Assembly: GCF_024623325.1 (NCBI RefSeq)
Contig: NZ_JANJZD010000007.1
Location: 124,001-188,000, forward strand
Direction: 5' to 3'
DNA length: 64,000 bases
DNA from: Acetatifactor muris
Lineage (GTDB): Bacteria; Bacillota; Clostridia; Lachnospirales; Lachnospiraceae
This document shows, in pieces, positions 18,701 through 26,593 of this stretch. The notes under the pieces were generated by a model. That model saw only the letters and a program-made list of their open reading frames with translations, ran no database searches and was not told where the DNA came from. Made by a program: the position numbers and the translations under genes. Within the stretch, counting starts at the first letter, position 1; every line of letters starts with the position of its first letter.

Positions 18701-18860
18701 TAACCCACAGTTTGTCACAGACCATCCCCCTGCGCACTTCCGGCACCATTTCCTGTACCTGACTGTTAAAATACAGAATTTCGTGATTATCCTCCCTGAC
18801 GACATAGATTCCCGTCGCCGGTATGGCGTCCAAAATTCTCTCGTAATCTCTGATATCCAT
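15693..18860 (-). CDS. Soluble multi-PAS hybrid histidine kinase/response regulator
   Basis: 1055 residues. An N-terminal PAS-like domain (1-110) holds four cysteines (C48, C56, C59, C75). Several further PAS-like repeats follow (about 115-230, 250-370, 385-505, 520-650). The HisKA box is SEFLARMSHNIRTPMN with His683, and the HATPase carries NILGNSVKYT, DNGIGM and GTGLGM. A receiver domain (about 930-1050) has phospho-acceptor Asp983 in VFMDIQMPVMNG. No membrane segment is visible, so it senses something in the cytosol. No output domain is present, so it must pass phosphate on or work by interaction. It has its own promoter inside the tail of the upstream GT2 gene, so control is separate from the glycan operon. 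The ligand is unknown. Confidence 0.9.
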   Translation of the reverse strand: MDIRDYERILDAIPATGIYVVREDNHEILYFNSQVQEMVPEVRRGMVCDKLWVNSCANCPLLNIGDKAENRSVSCDSSIGRAVDMVAKRILWQDEIPAFVISVTPHIDEVSHVYRKILRVNLSRNSYDFVKPGAEDWAADREADTFSGWLRQFTENGIIHPDDADRFLSFTHLEYLKGALRTGRKTLTCSYRRSSPNGFRWNLMEVVPDSGYTDQEQIVLIYMKDVQDLLKESLELDEASVRLQEVTRTLGEQNFGVYAIDLNNGKVNLIREEGYTQEGWTSQTLMWDVVMHSRFARQMHPENLEKFTQKFSLEGLRRARDTGMQKTDMLCQWKGGSEYRYVAVIAYFGRNQGTKDHAVLALQDVDKRVRQEQALSQRDMQMAAILKSRFDVMTTIHLDTDQCERIWFNESAEPQNAGSGRYTTYYRKALERSVWPEDMDKFRACMSPEHVREQAENTQDYSEEICQYRLNRPEEQWLEQHITYIRRGGQVLVNILGRDITREKRQEEMRLKKAQEQANIIGSLSSMFFATYYGDLEQQLFRSVTQQGEVEKLLGNEADYMTALRTYAENFVHPEDRADYLCTMSIRNLRQVLGPEQPFVTFAYRKQPGKDGRDSESYGWIRATAVMTQADKEGRARGIVYVAQDVTESKQKEMREQRAIEAACAAANHANASKSEFLARMSHNIRTPMNGIIGMTRIASEHVEDGERVRDCLGKITASSNNLLSQVNEILDLSEIESGNVDLVADECCLSDLIRDVADTVLPDVQEKGLHLRINPVQVRHERVVGDQSRLRQVFLNILGNSVKYTPAGGTLEVSLIERDTAKYGCSSYDFVFEDNGIGMDAAFIPHIFEPFSRAENSEAEQNAGTGLGMTIAQNIVRMMGGGISVESAPGKGTRVTVTLLLKRPGGKGTEEEPEGQTENAPSGELFRGYRILVVEDNEINREIAMEIIGATGAMVECASDGMEGLRRFEMMPEGYFNMVFMDIQMPVMNGYEATRAIRKLPRNDALSVPIVALSANTFAEDVAASREAGMNGHLKKPLDVSELIAGMGRWLRPV

Positions 18861-18901
18861 GAAGATTCTCCCCTGCTCCGATTCCTTGATACACTCCTTC
18901 T

Positions 18902-18930
18902 ATTTTATCATGGAAACAGTCAGGAATCAA
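18902..18930 (-). promoter_or_regulatory. SigmaA-type promoter of the hybrid kinase gene
   Basis: The minus strand has TTGATT (18925-18930), exactly 17 bases, then TAAAAT (18902-18907) preceded by TG, an extended -10. It lies about 42 bases before the ATG at 18860; the -35 overlaps the stop codon of the upstream GT2 gene. Confidence 0.65.
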
Positions 18931-20975
18931 GAATTCTGTACTTTCAGCGAAAAATCACTTCTGTCCAGAGAAAAGTTAAGATTGTAATAAGGGTCTCCCG
19001 CCTCCAGAACCTTTTTCCACTTCTCCCGAAATCTCTCTGACTCCCTGTTATAGCGCTGTGCGCGCTCGCCTTTGTCATCCAGCCCTCTGGAAGCGGACTC
19101 ATAGTGGAAGAGCTCCGCAAAAGGAGTAAAGACATTGAGAAGCCCTTTTTCCCGGAGCTTCAGGCAGAAATCGACATCATTCAGAGACACGGCGAAACTT
19201 TTGTCCAGTCCGCCCACAGAGAGGTATCGTTCCTTCCGGACCAGCAGGCAGGCTCCCGTCACAGCACTGACATCCTGGGCATAGCAGAGACGCCCCATAT
19301 ACCCCAGATTCTGACGATGCTGTCTGTAGTGAGAATGCCCTGCCGTTCTGTGGGCTCCCAGCCCCAGTACCACTCCTGCGTGCTGAATGGTCTTGTCCCC
19401 ATAATAAAGCTTTGCACCTACCGCACCCACGTCCTCCCGCTGAGCATACATCAGAAGCTCTTCCATCCAGTTCACAGTGATCACTTCCGTATCGTTGTTC
19501 AGAAGCAGAACATACTCCCCGGAAGCATACTTTACCCCCAGATTATTTATCGCTGAATAATTGAAATCTCCCCGGTAGACTGCGATGGAGATTCTGCCGT
19601 CCCCACTGCGCAATACCGGGTCCGTATCCCTGGTCTGTTCCGATTCCTTTCCGCATTTCTCCAGGGCCTGTCTGTACTCGAATCCCAGAACCCTGCTGTA
19701 ATATTCCTCAATTTCCTTTGTGCTGCTGTTGTTCTCCACAATGATAATCTCATAATTGTCATAAGTGGATTTCTCCAGAATAGAGGTCACACAGCGACAC
19801 AGGTCTTCCGCATGGTCCTTATTGGCAATGATGACAGAAATCTTCGGTGTGCCGATAATCTGATAGCGAATGCGGAAAATGGTTTCAAAAGCTCTGGTGG
19901 ACTCAATCTTGAAATGCTCGTATCCATGCTTGCGCAGGTGCTCTGCCACCGCCCCCTTTGCCGCCTCTATGGCATAAGGCTTCGCTTCGATATTAGACGC
20001 CGTTGACCCCGGATGACTTCTCCAGTAATACATCAGCCTGGGCACATGAACAATCTTCTGTGCATTATCCGTCAGCCGTAAAATCATATCATGGTCCTGA
20101 CTGCCGTCGAATCTGGTGCGGAACAATTCCTTTCCGTCCAGCAGCGTTCTGGCAAAGACACTGAAATGACAGATATAATTATTGGCCCGCAGATTGTCCG
20201 GCGCAAAGTCCGGCTTGAAATGCATGGTCAGCATATGGTCAATATTGCCGCTTCTGAAAGTAGTCTCATCGCAGTACAGATAGTCTGCATTCTGTTCGTT
20301 GATCGCTTTCACATATTCATAGAGAACGCTGGGATGCAGAATGTCATCCTGGTCAAACAGACCGATGAATTCGCCGGTGGCCATTTCCAGGCAGGCGTTG
20401 GTGTTGCCTGCGATGCCGCCGTTTTTCTCCAGATGTCTGTAGACAATCCTGCCATCAGCTCTGGCCGCATACTCCCTGCAGATTTCTCCTATATAGGAAT
20501 GTGCTTCATCGGAGCCGTCAGCCAGACAGAGTTCCCAGTTCCCATAGGTTTGATTCATGACAGAATCCAGCATTTCAATCTGAAATTCTCTCCGGTTATT
20601 CCACAGCGGCACCAGAATACTGATCTTCACCATCCTGGGAAAGACAGTGCCGCGCTCCACAGCCGCCTGTTCCGGCGCAGGGAAGCTGGCAGTGCCGAAC
20701 TGCTTCATGGCTTCCCGCTCTCTCTTTTTATAACCTATTTTATGAATTACGCCCCTGGGGCCTCCGCAATTCCGAATCCTGTCCTTCTGGCGGATTGCCC
20801 AGTGCATACCGTTTCGGACAGGTTTGGCCGCCTTCCAGAGCGGATTGTTTTTGATCCGTCCCAGCTTCCACTCCAGCTCTTCGTTTTTCGCCTCCAGATC
20901 GGCAATGCGGGCCGCCAGATCAGCACACTTCAGATGTTCTTGTTCATAAGCCTGTCTGTAATCCGTTTCCTTCAT
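18927..20975 (-). CDS. Bifunctional glycosyltransferase with two GT2 domains
   Basis: 682 residues. A short coiled coil (about 8-40, rich in Glu, Leu and Lys) precedes a first GT-A domain (about 115-350) that starts ISILVPLWNNR and has GLFDQDDILH and RANNYICHF. A second GT-A domain (about 370-640) starts ISVIIANKDHAE and has LLLNNDTEVI, ALLVRKERY-like text and DVDFCLKL. Two active sites suggest addition of two sugars or polymerisation of an alternating chain. The start overlaps the stop of the upstream GT gene as ATGA (20972-20975), so the two are translationally coupled. It is the last gene of the rfb/Wzm/Wzt operon. Donors are unknown; dTDP-rhamnose is plausible from context. Confidence 0.87.
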   Translation of the reverse strand: MKETDYRQAYEQEHLKCADLAARIADLEAKNEELEWKLGRIKNNPLWKAAKPVRNGMHWAIRQKDRIRNCGGPRGVIHKIGYKKREREAMKQFGTASFPAPEQAAVERGTVFPRMVKISILVPLWNNRREFQIEMLDSVMNQTYGNWELCLADGSDEAHSYIGEICREYAARADGRIVYRHLEKNGGIAGNTNACLEMATGEFIGLFDQDDILHPSVLYEYVKAINEQNADYLYCDETTFRSGNIDHMLTMHFKPDFAPDNLRANNYICHFSVFARTLLDGKELFRTRFDGSQDHDMILRLTDNAQKIVHVPRLMYYWRSHPGSTASNIEAKPYAIEAAKGAVAEHLRKHGYEHFKIESTRAFETIFRIRYQIIGTPKISVIIANKDHAEDLCRCVTSILEKSTYDNYEIIIVENNSSTKEIEEYYSRVLGFEYRQALEKCGKESEQTRDTDPVLRSGDGRISIAVYRGDFNYSAINNLGVKYASGEYVLLLNNDTEVITVNWMEELLMYAQREDVGAVGAKLYYGDKTIQHAGVVLGLGAHRTAGHSHYRQHRQNLGYMGRLCYAQDVSAVTGACLLVRKERYLSVGGLDKSFAVSLNDVDFCLKLREKGLLNVFTPFAELFHYESASRGLDDKGERAQRYNRESERFREKWKKVLEAGDPYYNLNFSLDRSDFSLKVQNS

Positions 20976-23029
20976 ATTCTGTCTCCCTGTTTCCCTGTAT
21001 CTCCTTCCACCTGCATAAACCGGCCGCTCCAGTTCATCAGCTTCAGCCCGCTGACTCTGTTCCGGGCAGCCGTTCCCAGCCGATACTTTCCAGGTGGAAT
21101 CTCCTCTGCTTTTATCTCCACATCAAATCCGCAGAGAGCCACATTCACCTGATCCGGCATGTTTTCCTCCAGATCAGGGCGATACTGCTCTTTTATTCTC
21201 AGTGCATATATGGTTTCCAATTCCGACACATCCGTCATTTTTTTGTCACATTTTCCAAACAAAAGCAGCTTCTCCCAGCAGGCGTTATTGTCTCCCAGCA
21301 CTATACTGTATCCCAGTGCGTTCCCTCCCCGGCAATCCTCCACTCTCACCATCAGGCAGGCGTCACTGCGGTATCCTTTCCTGTCGAATCTGAAGATATT
21401 TCCTCCGCTCCGCTGCGTCTCATTCCCTGCGGACAGATAAACCGGACGAATTCCCGTATCCAGACCTTTCCGATTCAGGTGAACAGAATAATACGGATCT
21501 GTCCCTGCCAGTCCGGGATGTCTCTCATACAGCTTATCCCGCTCCCGAAGCAGACGCTCCGTCTTCTCCGGAGCTTCGTCATCTCCCCTGCTCAGCGACT
21601 CGTAATGCCAGGCATACCTGCTGTTCATGCACACATTCCGGTACCCCAGCTCATACAGTCGGAAGCAGAAATCCACATCATTAAAAGCCACCGGCAATTC
21701 CTCCGAAAAGCCGCCGGCTTCCAGGTATTTCTCCTTTTCCACCATCAGACACGCCGCCGTCACTGCCAGCACATTATGGTTTCCCCGGTTTGCGCCGTAA
21801 TAATATTCTCTGTCGTCCTCCATAAACTGCAGCTTATGCACGGGTCCCATGGGCAGATTGGTGATTCCGGCGTGCTGAATCCGGGCTGATTCCGGATAAT
21901 ACAGCTTCAGCCCCACCGCACCTGTATATGCTCTGTGGGCCAGCGCCGCCATCTGCGTCAGAATGTCCGCACCGCTCAGCTCCACATCATCGTTCAAAAA
22001 GAGCAGAAAATCTCCCTCCGACACGGCTGCTCCCAGATTGCACATTTTCGAGAAATGAAATTCCATGGGCTCATAAAGATACCGGATATTCCGGCCGGCC
22101 TCCGGTACCGCCAGCCGTCTGATCATCCCTTCCACAATCCTTCGATTCTCATGGCTGCTCCCATTGTCCACCACAATGATTTCCAATGCAGGCACTTCCC
22201 GGTTCCGCCCTTCCGAAGCGGACGCGCCTTCTCTCCCTGACAGACATCCGCGCAGGCAGTTCTCCAGCACCTCCGGATGATCCTTTGAGGGAATCACCAC
22301 CGATATCACCGGCTTACTTCCTGACGGATTCCCCGGCATAATCCAGCTGTCCCTGAAATCCTGCAGCAATCTTTCTTCGGAGTGCTTCAGAAGATCAGTA
22401 TACTGCAAAAATACGTTCTGCGCCTTCCGGCTCTCCTGATGAAACAGAATCTCCGGAATATGGCCGATACTGCAGCTTCCCTTCCGGTATCCTCCGGCCA
22501 GCTCCGCACATGCATGAAGCCATTTCTCCCAGACGGCCATATCCCCTGTCCTGTATCGTACCGTCGCGCTTCCATTCTCTTCTGTAAAGGACCGCATCCA
22601 CGCCCATGCCCGTCGGAACAGATCTTCCCGCAGTGCCACCAGTCCGCCGAAATAGCAGAAGCTGTCCAGTAAGTCCGGCGACCAGTCCGGCTTGAACCAG
22701 GGAAAAGCACCGCCGGAGTCCCCGCCTGCAGACTGTCCTTTGATATCTTCATCTCCATACAGCAGCTGCACTTCCGGATGCGCCCTGAAATATTCCCTGA
22801 TCCTGCCTTCGGCATCCGGAGCCGGGGTCCCGGTGTCTGTACAGACAATGACGAAAGCTTCCTCCTTGCCCGGCTCCTCCGTCATTTCTGCGGAATCCTC
22901 CCTCCGGACCTCTCTGGCTGCCAGCCAATCCCCGTAAGTACCTTTTCGGCTCCTCAGCAAAGCCTCGTAACGCCGGTCTTCCCGCTCCGTCAATATCCGC
23001 TTTGCCAGCTCCTTTATCTTCAAATCCAC
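20972..23029 (-). CDS. Large glycosyltransferase: degenerate N-terminal GT-A, complete C-terminal GT2, beta-rich tail
   Basis: 685 residues from GTG 23029 (GGAGAGGAG just upstream). The first part (about 50-215) keeps only the back half of a GT-A fold, with YGDEDIKG matching the YSDEDK and YCDETT positions of the neighbouring enzymes, but its nucleotide-binding start is missing. A full GT2 domain follows (about 240-520): ISVVIPSKDHPE, IIVVDNGSS, LFLNDDVELS, DVDFCFRLYELG. The C-terminal 150 residues look like a beta-sandwich, perhaps glycan-binding. The N-terminal domain may be structural only. It is coupled by ATGA to the next bifunctional GT gene, and the two may act as a pair on the exported chain. 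Confidence 0.82.
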   Translation of the reverse strand: MDLKIKELAKRILTEREDRRYEALLRSRKGTYGDWLAAREVRREDSAEMTEEPGKEEAFVIVCTDTGTPAPDAEGRIREYFRAHPEVQLLYGDEDIKGQSAGGDSGGAFPWFKPDWSPDLLDSFCYFGGLVALREDLFRRAWAWMRSFTEENGSATVRYRTGDMAVWEKWLHACAELAGGYRKGSCSIGHIPEILFHQESRKAQNVFLQYTDLLKHSEERLLQDFRDSWIMPGNPSGSKPVISVVIPSKDHPEVLENCLRGCLSGREGASASEGRNREVPALEIIVVDNGSSHENRRIVEGMIRRLAVPEAGRNIRYLYEPMEFHFSKMCNLGAAVSEGDFLLFLNDDVELSGADILTQMAALAHRAYTGAVGLKLYYPESARIQHAGITNLPMGPVHKLQFMEDDREYYYGANRGNHNVLAVTAACLMVEKEKYLEAGGFSEELPVAFNDVDFCFRLYELGYRNVCMNSRYAWHYESLSRGDDEAPEKTERLLRERDKLYERHPGLAGTDPYYSVHLNRKGLDTGIRPVYLSAGNETQRSGGNIFRFDRKGYRSDACLMVRVEDCRGGNALGYSIVLGDNNACWEKLLLFGKCDKKMTDVSELETIYALRIKEQYRPDLEENMPDQVNVALCGFDVEIKAEEIPPGKYRLGTAARNRVSGLKLMNWSGRFMQVEGDTGKQGDRI

Positions 23030-23089
23030 TGCTCCTCTCCCGACATAACTGATTTGCCAAAGGCCAGTCCACTGCTTCCGGTATCCCGC

Positions 23090-25156
23090 TCAGCGGCCAT
23101 TTGCCATGTCCTGTGCCATGGAAATCGGCAGGCGCACAATCTCCATCCGCACATGCAGCCTGTTTTCCGCCTCGATTTTCAGCCTGTCCAACCCAATGCA
23201 GAAATTGGGGTCACTGGTCGGAAACACAATGCTGGGGCAATAATTCTCCCCCTTCCCGGCAGCACTCAGAATCCGTCCGTTGGCAGTAAGCACTTTCCGC
23301 TTCTCCAGCGGCACCCTTTCCCCATTCAGTGTCATCTCCTGTATTTTCACCGAACAGGAGGCAAACGCCGGGTCAATCCGCAGCCTTTTCACCCCTGCCT
23401 CCACTTTTATATCAAATGCAATCAGATTCTCTCCCTGATAGGCATCTCTGACAAAATAAGATTCCGCCTCGCAGCAGCCTTCCCCCCTGTCTTCATAAAT
23501 CTGAACCCGGTTGATTTTATCCGAATCTTCATATCTGTCAATCCAGTTCTGAGGAAGCATCACTCTGCCGCCTATTTCTTCCCGCAGCGTGGCCATGGCC
23601 TTCCTGTTCCCCGTCACAAAATCCTGAAATTCCCTCTCTGCCTCCCGGAATGTTTCCGCTTCCTTCTCCGTCACGGAAAGCTCTCTCATCGCCCGCTCCA
23701 GATCCAGCTTCTTCCGTTTGTCATCCTCCAGAAGATAGCAGTAGACCGCCCGGAAAGCCAGCTCCTTTGTGTCGACAGGCTTTCCGAAGGTCCATTCATA
23801 GTCAATCAGCGTCCACTTCTCACCGTCCACCAGAATATTGGAAAATATCGGATCAAAATCCGACGCCGGATACTCACTGTTATAGCCGATGCGCTCCCTG
23901 TACTCCTGAAAGTACCTGTAAAAGCCTTCCAGGTCATCCTTTTCCAGACAGAGATCCATCAGTTCTGAAAGGGCCGTTCCCCGCTCAAATGCAAATTCCG
24001 CGCAGATTCTGTCCCCTTCCTCCTCCAGCCGACACGGATTGATCTTCAGCCGCCCGCCTCTGTATCTCTCCTCCAGCTTCTCACAGGCAGCCGCCATCCC
24101 CCGCACATGCTCCCGGGCCGCCCCAGTCATGGGATACTTGCGGACACAGACAGGTCCCCGGTCATGCTGTGCAATTTCCGTTCGAACCGCATACTCCGGC
24201 GCCCGGTCGTTGGAGTACTTCACATATTTTATATCGAACGTTTTCCCGATAACTGCCATATAGGAATTGGAGAACAGCGGAAACAGGCCTTCCTCTGTCA
24301 ACCCGTCAAAAGCACTTTTCTCGTCAAAAAGCAGCATTCTGTCTCTGTCAAAATTCCGCAGGTTGTTTGTAAGCTCTCCTTTTCCGGGAAGGTAATCGTC
24401 TCCATACAGCATAGTCATGAATTTATAGTCCGGGTAAGGATAATAAAAGCGGTATTCCCCCACACCGCATTTTCTGAAAATCTCTTCCAGGCCATTTCGC
24501 CCAAACGTGCGCACACCGCAGTCCGCTCCATAATGCTCAATGCCTGAGAAATAAGTCCCCAGATGATCCTCCTTGCATCCCGCAAAATATTTCAGCCCGT
24601 ACCTGTTCTCTATGGCAATGAGAATTCTGCCGTTCTCCGCCAGGTGCGGCAGCAGAAGCTTCAGGAAATCCTCGTAGGGCGTATCTCCTCCGATATAGCT
24701 CTGCCCGTATTCAAAGACTCCAATCAGACAGATATAATCGAAATCTTTCGGCAAATCCGGCTCAATATCCTTAAAATTTCCCACATGAATAGTGACATTG
24801 TCACAGCCCCTGTTCCTGTGTGCGTTAATCAGGCTTCTCTTCTTTGACAGTTCCACACAAGTCACAGTGCCTGCCTTTCTGGAAAGCGCACCGGTAATGG
24901 CGCCGCACCCGCTGCCCACCTCCAGTACCCTGCTCTCCTTATCCATGGGAACCCAGTCTACAATATTCTCGCGCAAAGGGGACAGATGATACAGGATGGA
25001 CCATTTCTTCCGCTCCTCAATGACAGCCCCGTACTCCGCCGCGGATTTACTTTTCACAATATCCAGCAGCTCATCCTCCAGCGCGCCTTCGCTGTAGAAA
25101 TCCTTTCCCGGATATTTGCTGTAATCAAGCCTTACTTTCCCGATTTCTTCTGTCAT
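23090..25156 (-). CDS. SAM methyltransferase fused to a kinase-like domain (WbdD-like chain-capping candidate)
   Basis: 688 residues. A class I methyltransferase domain occupies about 55-305, with SAM motif I VLEVGSGCGAITG (77-89) and NRYGLKYF (184-191). A kinase-like domain follows (about 310-475): a candidate ATP lysine in VCVRKYPMT, a D-x4-N catalytic loop in FDPIFSNILV (434-443) and LIDYEW (450-455), in the order seen in choline/aminoglycoside kinases. An acidic helical stretch (about 485-530) and a beta-rich tail (about 550-688) complete it. Methyltransferase, kinase and helix in this order match E. coli O9a WbdD, which caps and so ends polymannan chains. It lies directly upstream of wzt and wzm homologues. 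Kinase activity is inferred from short motifs; a plain methyltransferase with a degenerate partner domain is the alternative. Confidence 0.72.
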   Translation of the reverse strand: MTEEIGKVRLDYSKYPGKDFYSEGALEDELLDIVKSKSAAEYGAVIEERKKWSILYHLSPLRENIVDWVPMDKESRVLEVGSGCGAITGALSRKAGTVTCVELSKKRSLINAHRNRGCDNVTIHVGNFKDIEPDLPKDFDYICLIGVFEYGQSYIGGDTPYEDFLKLLLPHLAENGRILIAIENRYGLKYFAGCKEDHLGTYFSGIEHYGADCGVRTFGRNGLEEIFRKCGVGEYRFYYPYPDYKFMTMLYGDDYLPGKGELTNNLRNFDRDRMLLFDEKSAFDGLTEEGLFPLFSNSYMAVIGKTFDIKYVKYSNDRAPEYAVRTEIAQHDRGPVCVRKYPMTGAAREHVRGMAAACEKLEERYRGGRLKINPCRLEEEGDRICAEFAFERGTALSELMDLCLEKDDLEGFYRYFQEYRERIGYNSEYPASDFDPIFSNILVDGEKWTLIDYEWTFGKPVDTKELAFRAVYCYLLEDDKRKKLDLERAMRELSVTEKEAETFREAEREFQDFVTGNRKAMATLREEIGGRVMLPQNWIDRYEDSDKINRVQIYEDRGEGCCEAESYFVRDAYQGENLIAFDIKVEAGVKRLRIDPAFASCSVKIQEMTLNGERVPLEKRKVLTANGRILSAAGKGENYCPSIVFPTSDPNFCIGLDRLKIEAENRLHVRMEIVRLPISMAQDMANGR

Positions 25157-25258
25157 CCATATCCTCTCCGCCGTCCCTTACACGGCTTATCGTCAATCCT
25201 GTCCAATCAGTATTCTTCCGGCGGCCAGAATATCCTCTCACATTCTGAACCCGACGGA

Positions 25259-26581
25259 TTATTGTCCTGTCACATCCGTCACCTTCACTTCTGAATTCAT
25301 ATCGTAATATCCCACTGTATTCTTGTCCGAAACCACGGTAATATTCAATGCATCATACAATCTGTGATAGACCTCAAAGGTATCCACATTGTATCCGGTA
25401 ACCCCCAGCGACAGCAGATACTCTCCGCCCTGGAGACTCATTTTCTGGGTAAAGGTAATCTCTTTTACCTGTTCCGGCTCTCCGCTTTCCAGACAGGCCT
25501 TCTCAATCATGGAATTGGTGCCGGTAATCTCCGTCCCCATGGCATTTTTAATGGTAAAGGCAAAAATCGGCCCGGGCACATGGGCATGGAATTTCACCTT
25601 CATGTGCAGAGTAAATACACTGCCCTTAATCACAGCCGTGGTGCGGACATCTCTGTCATCCGTCAGATAATACTCCAGAATCTCCGCCTGCCCTGTGCCG
25701 TATTCCAGCGCTTCCGGATTGATCCCGGCAGCGTCTCCCTGTGCATTTTCCGTCTGCCGCAGCCGTACATCCTCCAGAAAGTCCGCATGCTCCCTCTTAT
25801 CCGCAGGCTCGTACTGCCCCACAAGCACCCGTTTGTAGGTGTCAATCATTTCCTTCGGCGTTCCCTCTCCCAGAAGGATTCCCCTGTCCAGCAGAAATAC
25901 TCTGTCACAATATTTGCTGACAGCGCTCAGGTCATGACTGACGAATACTATCGTTTTCCCGTTTTTCTTAAATTCTTCGAATTTATGATAACATTTCGCC
26001 TGGAAAAATACGTCTCCCACGGAGAGCGCCTCATCCACAATGAGAATCTCCGGCTCTATGTTGATAGCCACCGCAAAAGCCAGCCGCACAAACATACCGC
26101 TGGAGTAGGTCTTCACCGGCTGGTTCACATAAGGTCCGATATCCGCGAATTCCAGGATTCCCGGCAGTTTTTCTCCGATTTCCTTATCTGAAAATCCCAT
26201 CATCGTACCGTTCAGATACACATTCTCAATGCCGTTATATTCCATATTGAAGCCGGCTCCCAGCTCCAGCAGAGCAGATATCCGGCCGTTCACCCTGACC
26301 TCACCCGCCGTGGGATTCAGTACCCCTGTGATGATTTTCAATATTGTAGACTTACCGGAACCGTTGGTGCCGATGATGCCCACTGTCTCTCCTCTGCGGA
26401 TATTCAGACTGACTCCGTTCAGCGCATAATGCAGCTGATGTGTCTGCTTCCTGCCAAATCCCAGCGCTTCCTTCACCCGGTCTCTGGGCCTGTCATACAG
26501 CTTATAGATTTTCACCACATCTTTTATTTTTATCGCAGATATATCGTCTGTTTCCTGCGAACTGTTCTTCCCGTCAACCAT
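25259..26581 (-). CDS. wzt: Polysaccharide ABC exporter ATPase with C-terminal glycan-binding domain (Wzt type)
   Basis: 440 residues. The nucleotide-binding domain (about 15-255) has Walker A GTNGSGKST (71-79), signature YSSGMFVRLAFA (159-170), Walker B ILIVDEALSVGD (179-190) and H-loop FVSHD. LLELGAGFNMEYNGIENV is typical of the Wzt/TagH/RfbE branch. Unlike TagH, it ends in a beta-rich domain (about 290-440; AFTIKNAMGTEITGTN, LLSLGV), the Wzt C-terminal fold that in O9a-type systems binds the capped end of the chain before export. It acts with the permease encoded 12 bases away. The capping candidate follows on the other side. This is good support for ABC-dependent, end-recognised export. 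Confidence 0.92.
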   Translation of the reverse strand: MVDGKNSSQETDDISAIKIKDVVKIYKLYDRPRDRVKEALGFGRKQTHQLHYALNGVSLNIRRGETVGIIGTNGSGKSTILKIITGVLNPTAGEVRVNGRISALLELGAGFNMEYNGIENVYLNGTMMGFSDKEIGEKLPGILEFADIGPYVNQPVKTYSSGMFVRLAFAVAINIEPEILIVDEALSVGDVFFQAKCYHKFEEFKKNGKTIVFVSHDLSAVSKYCDRVFLLDRGILLGEGTPKEMIDTYKRVLVGQYEPADKREHADFLEDVRLRQTENAQGDAAGINPEALEYGTGQAEILEYYLTDDRDVRTTAVIKGSVFTLHMKVKFHAHVPGPIFAFTIKNAMGTEITGTNSMIEKACLESGEPEQVKEITFTQKMSLQGGEYLLSLGVTGYNVDTFEVYHRLYDALNITVVSDKNTVGYYDMNSEVKVTDVTGQ

Positions 26582-26593
26582 CGCTCATCACCT

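Noticed and set aside
25157..25258. Terminator between the capping gene and wzt
   Set aside because: A weak TATTCT/AGAATA inverted repeat exists but has no T run, and the genes belong together functionally.
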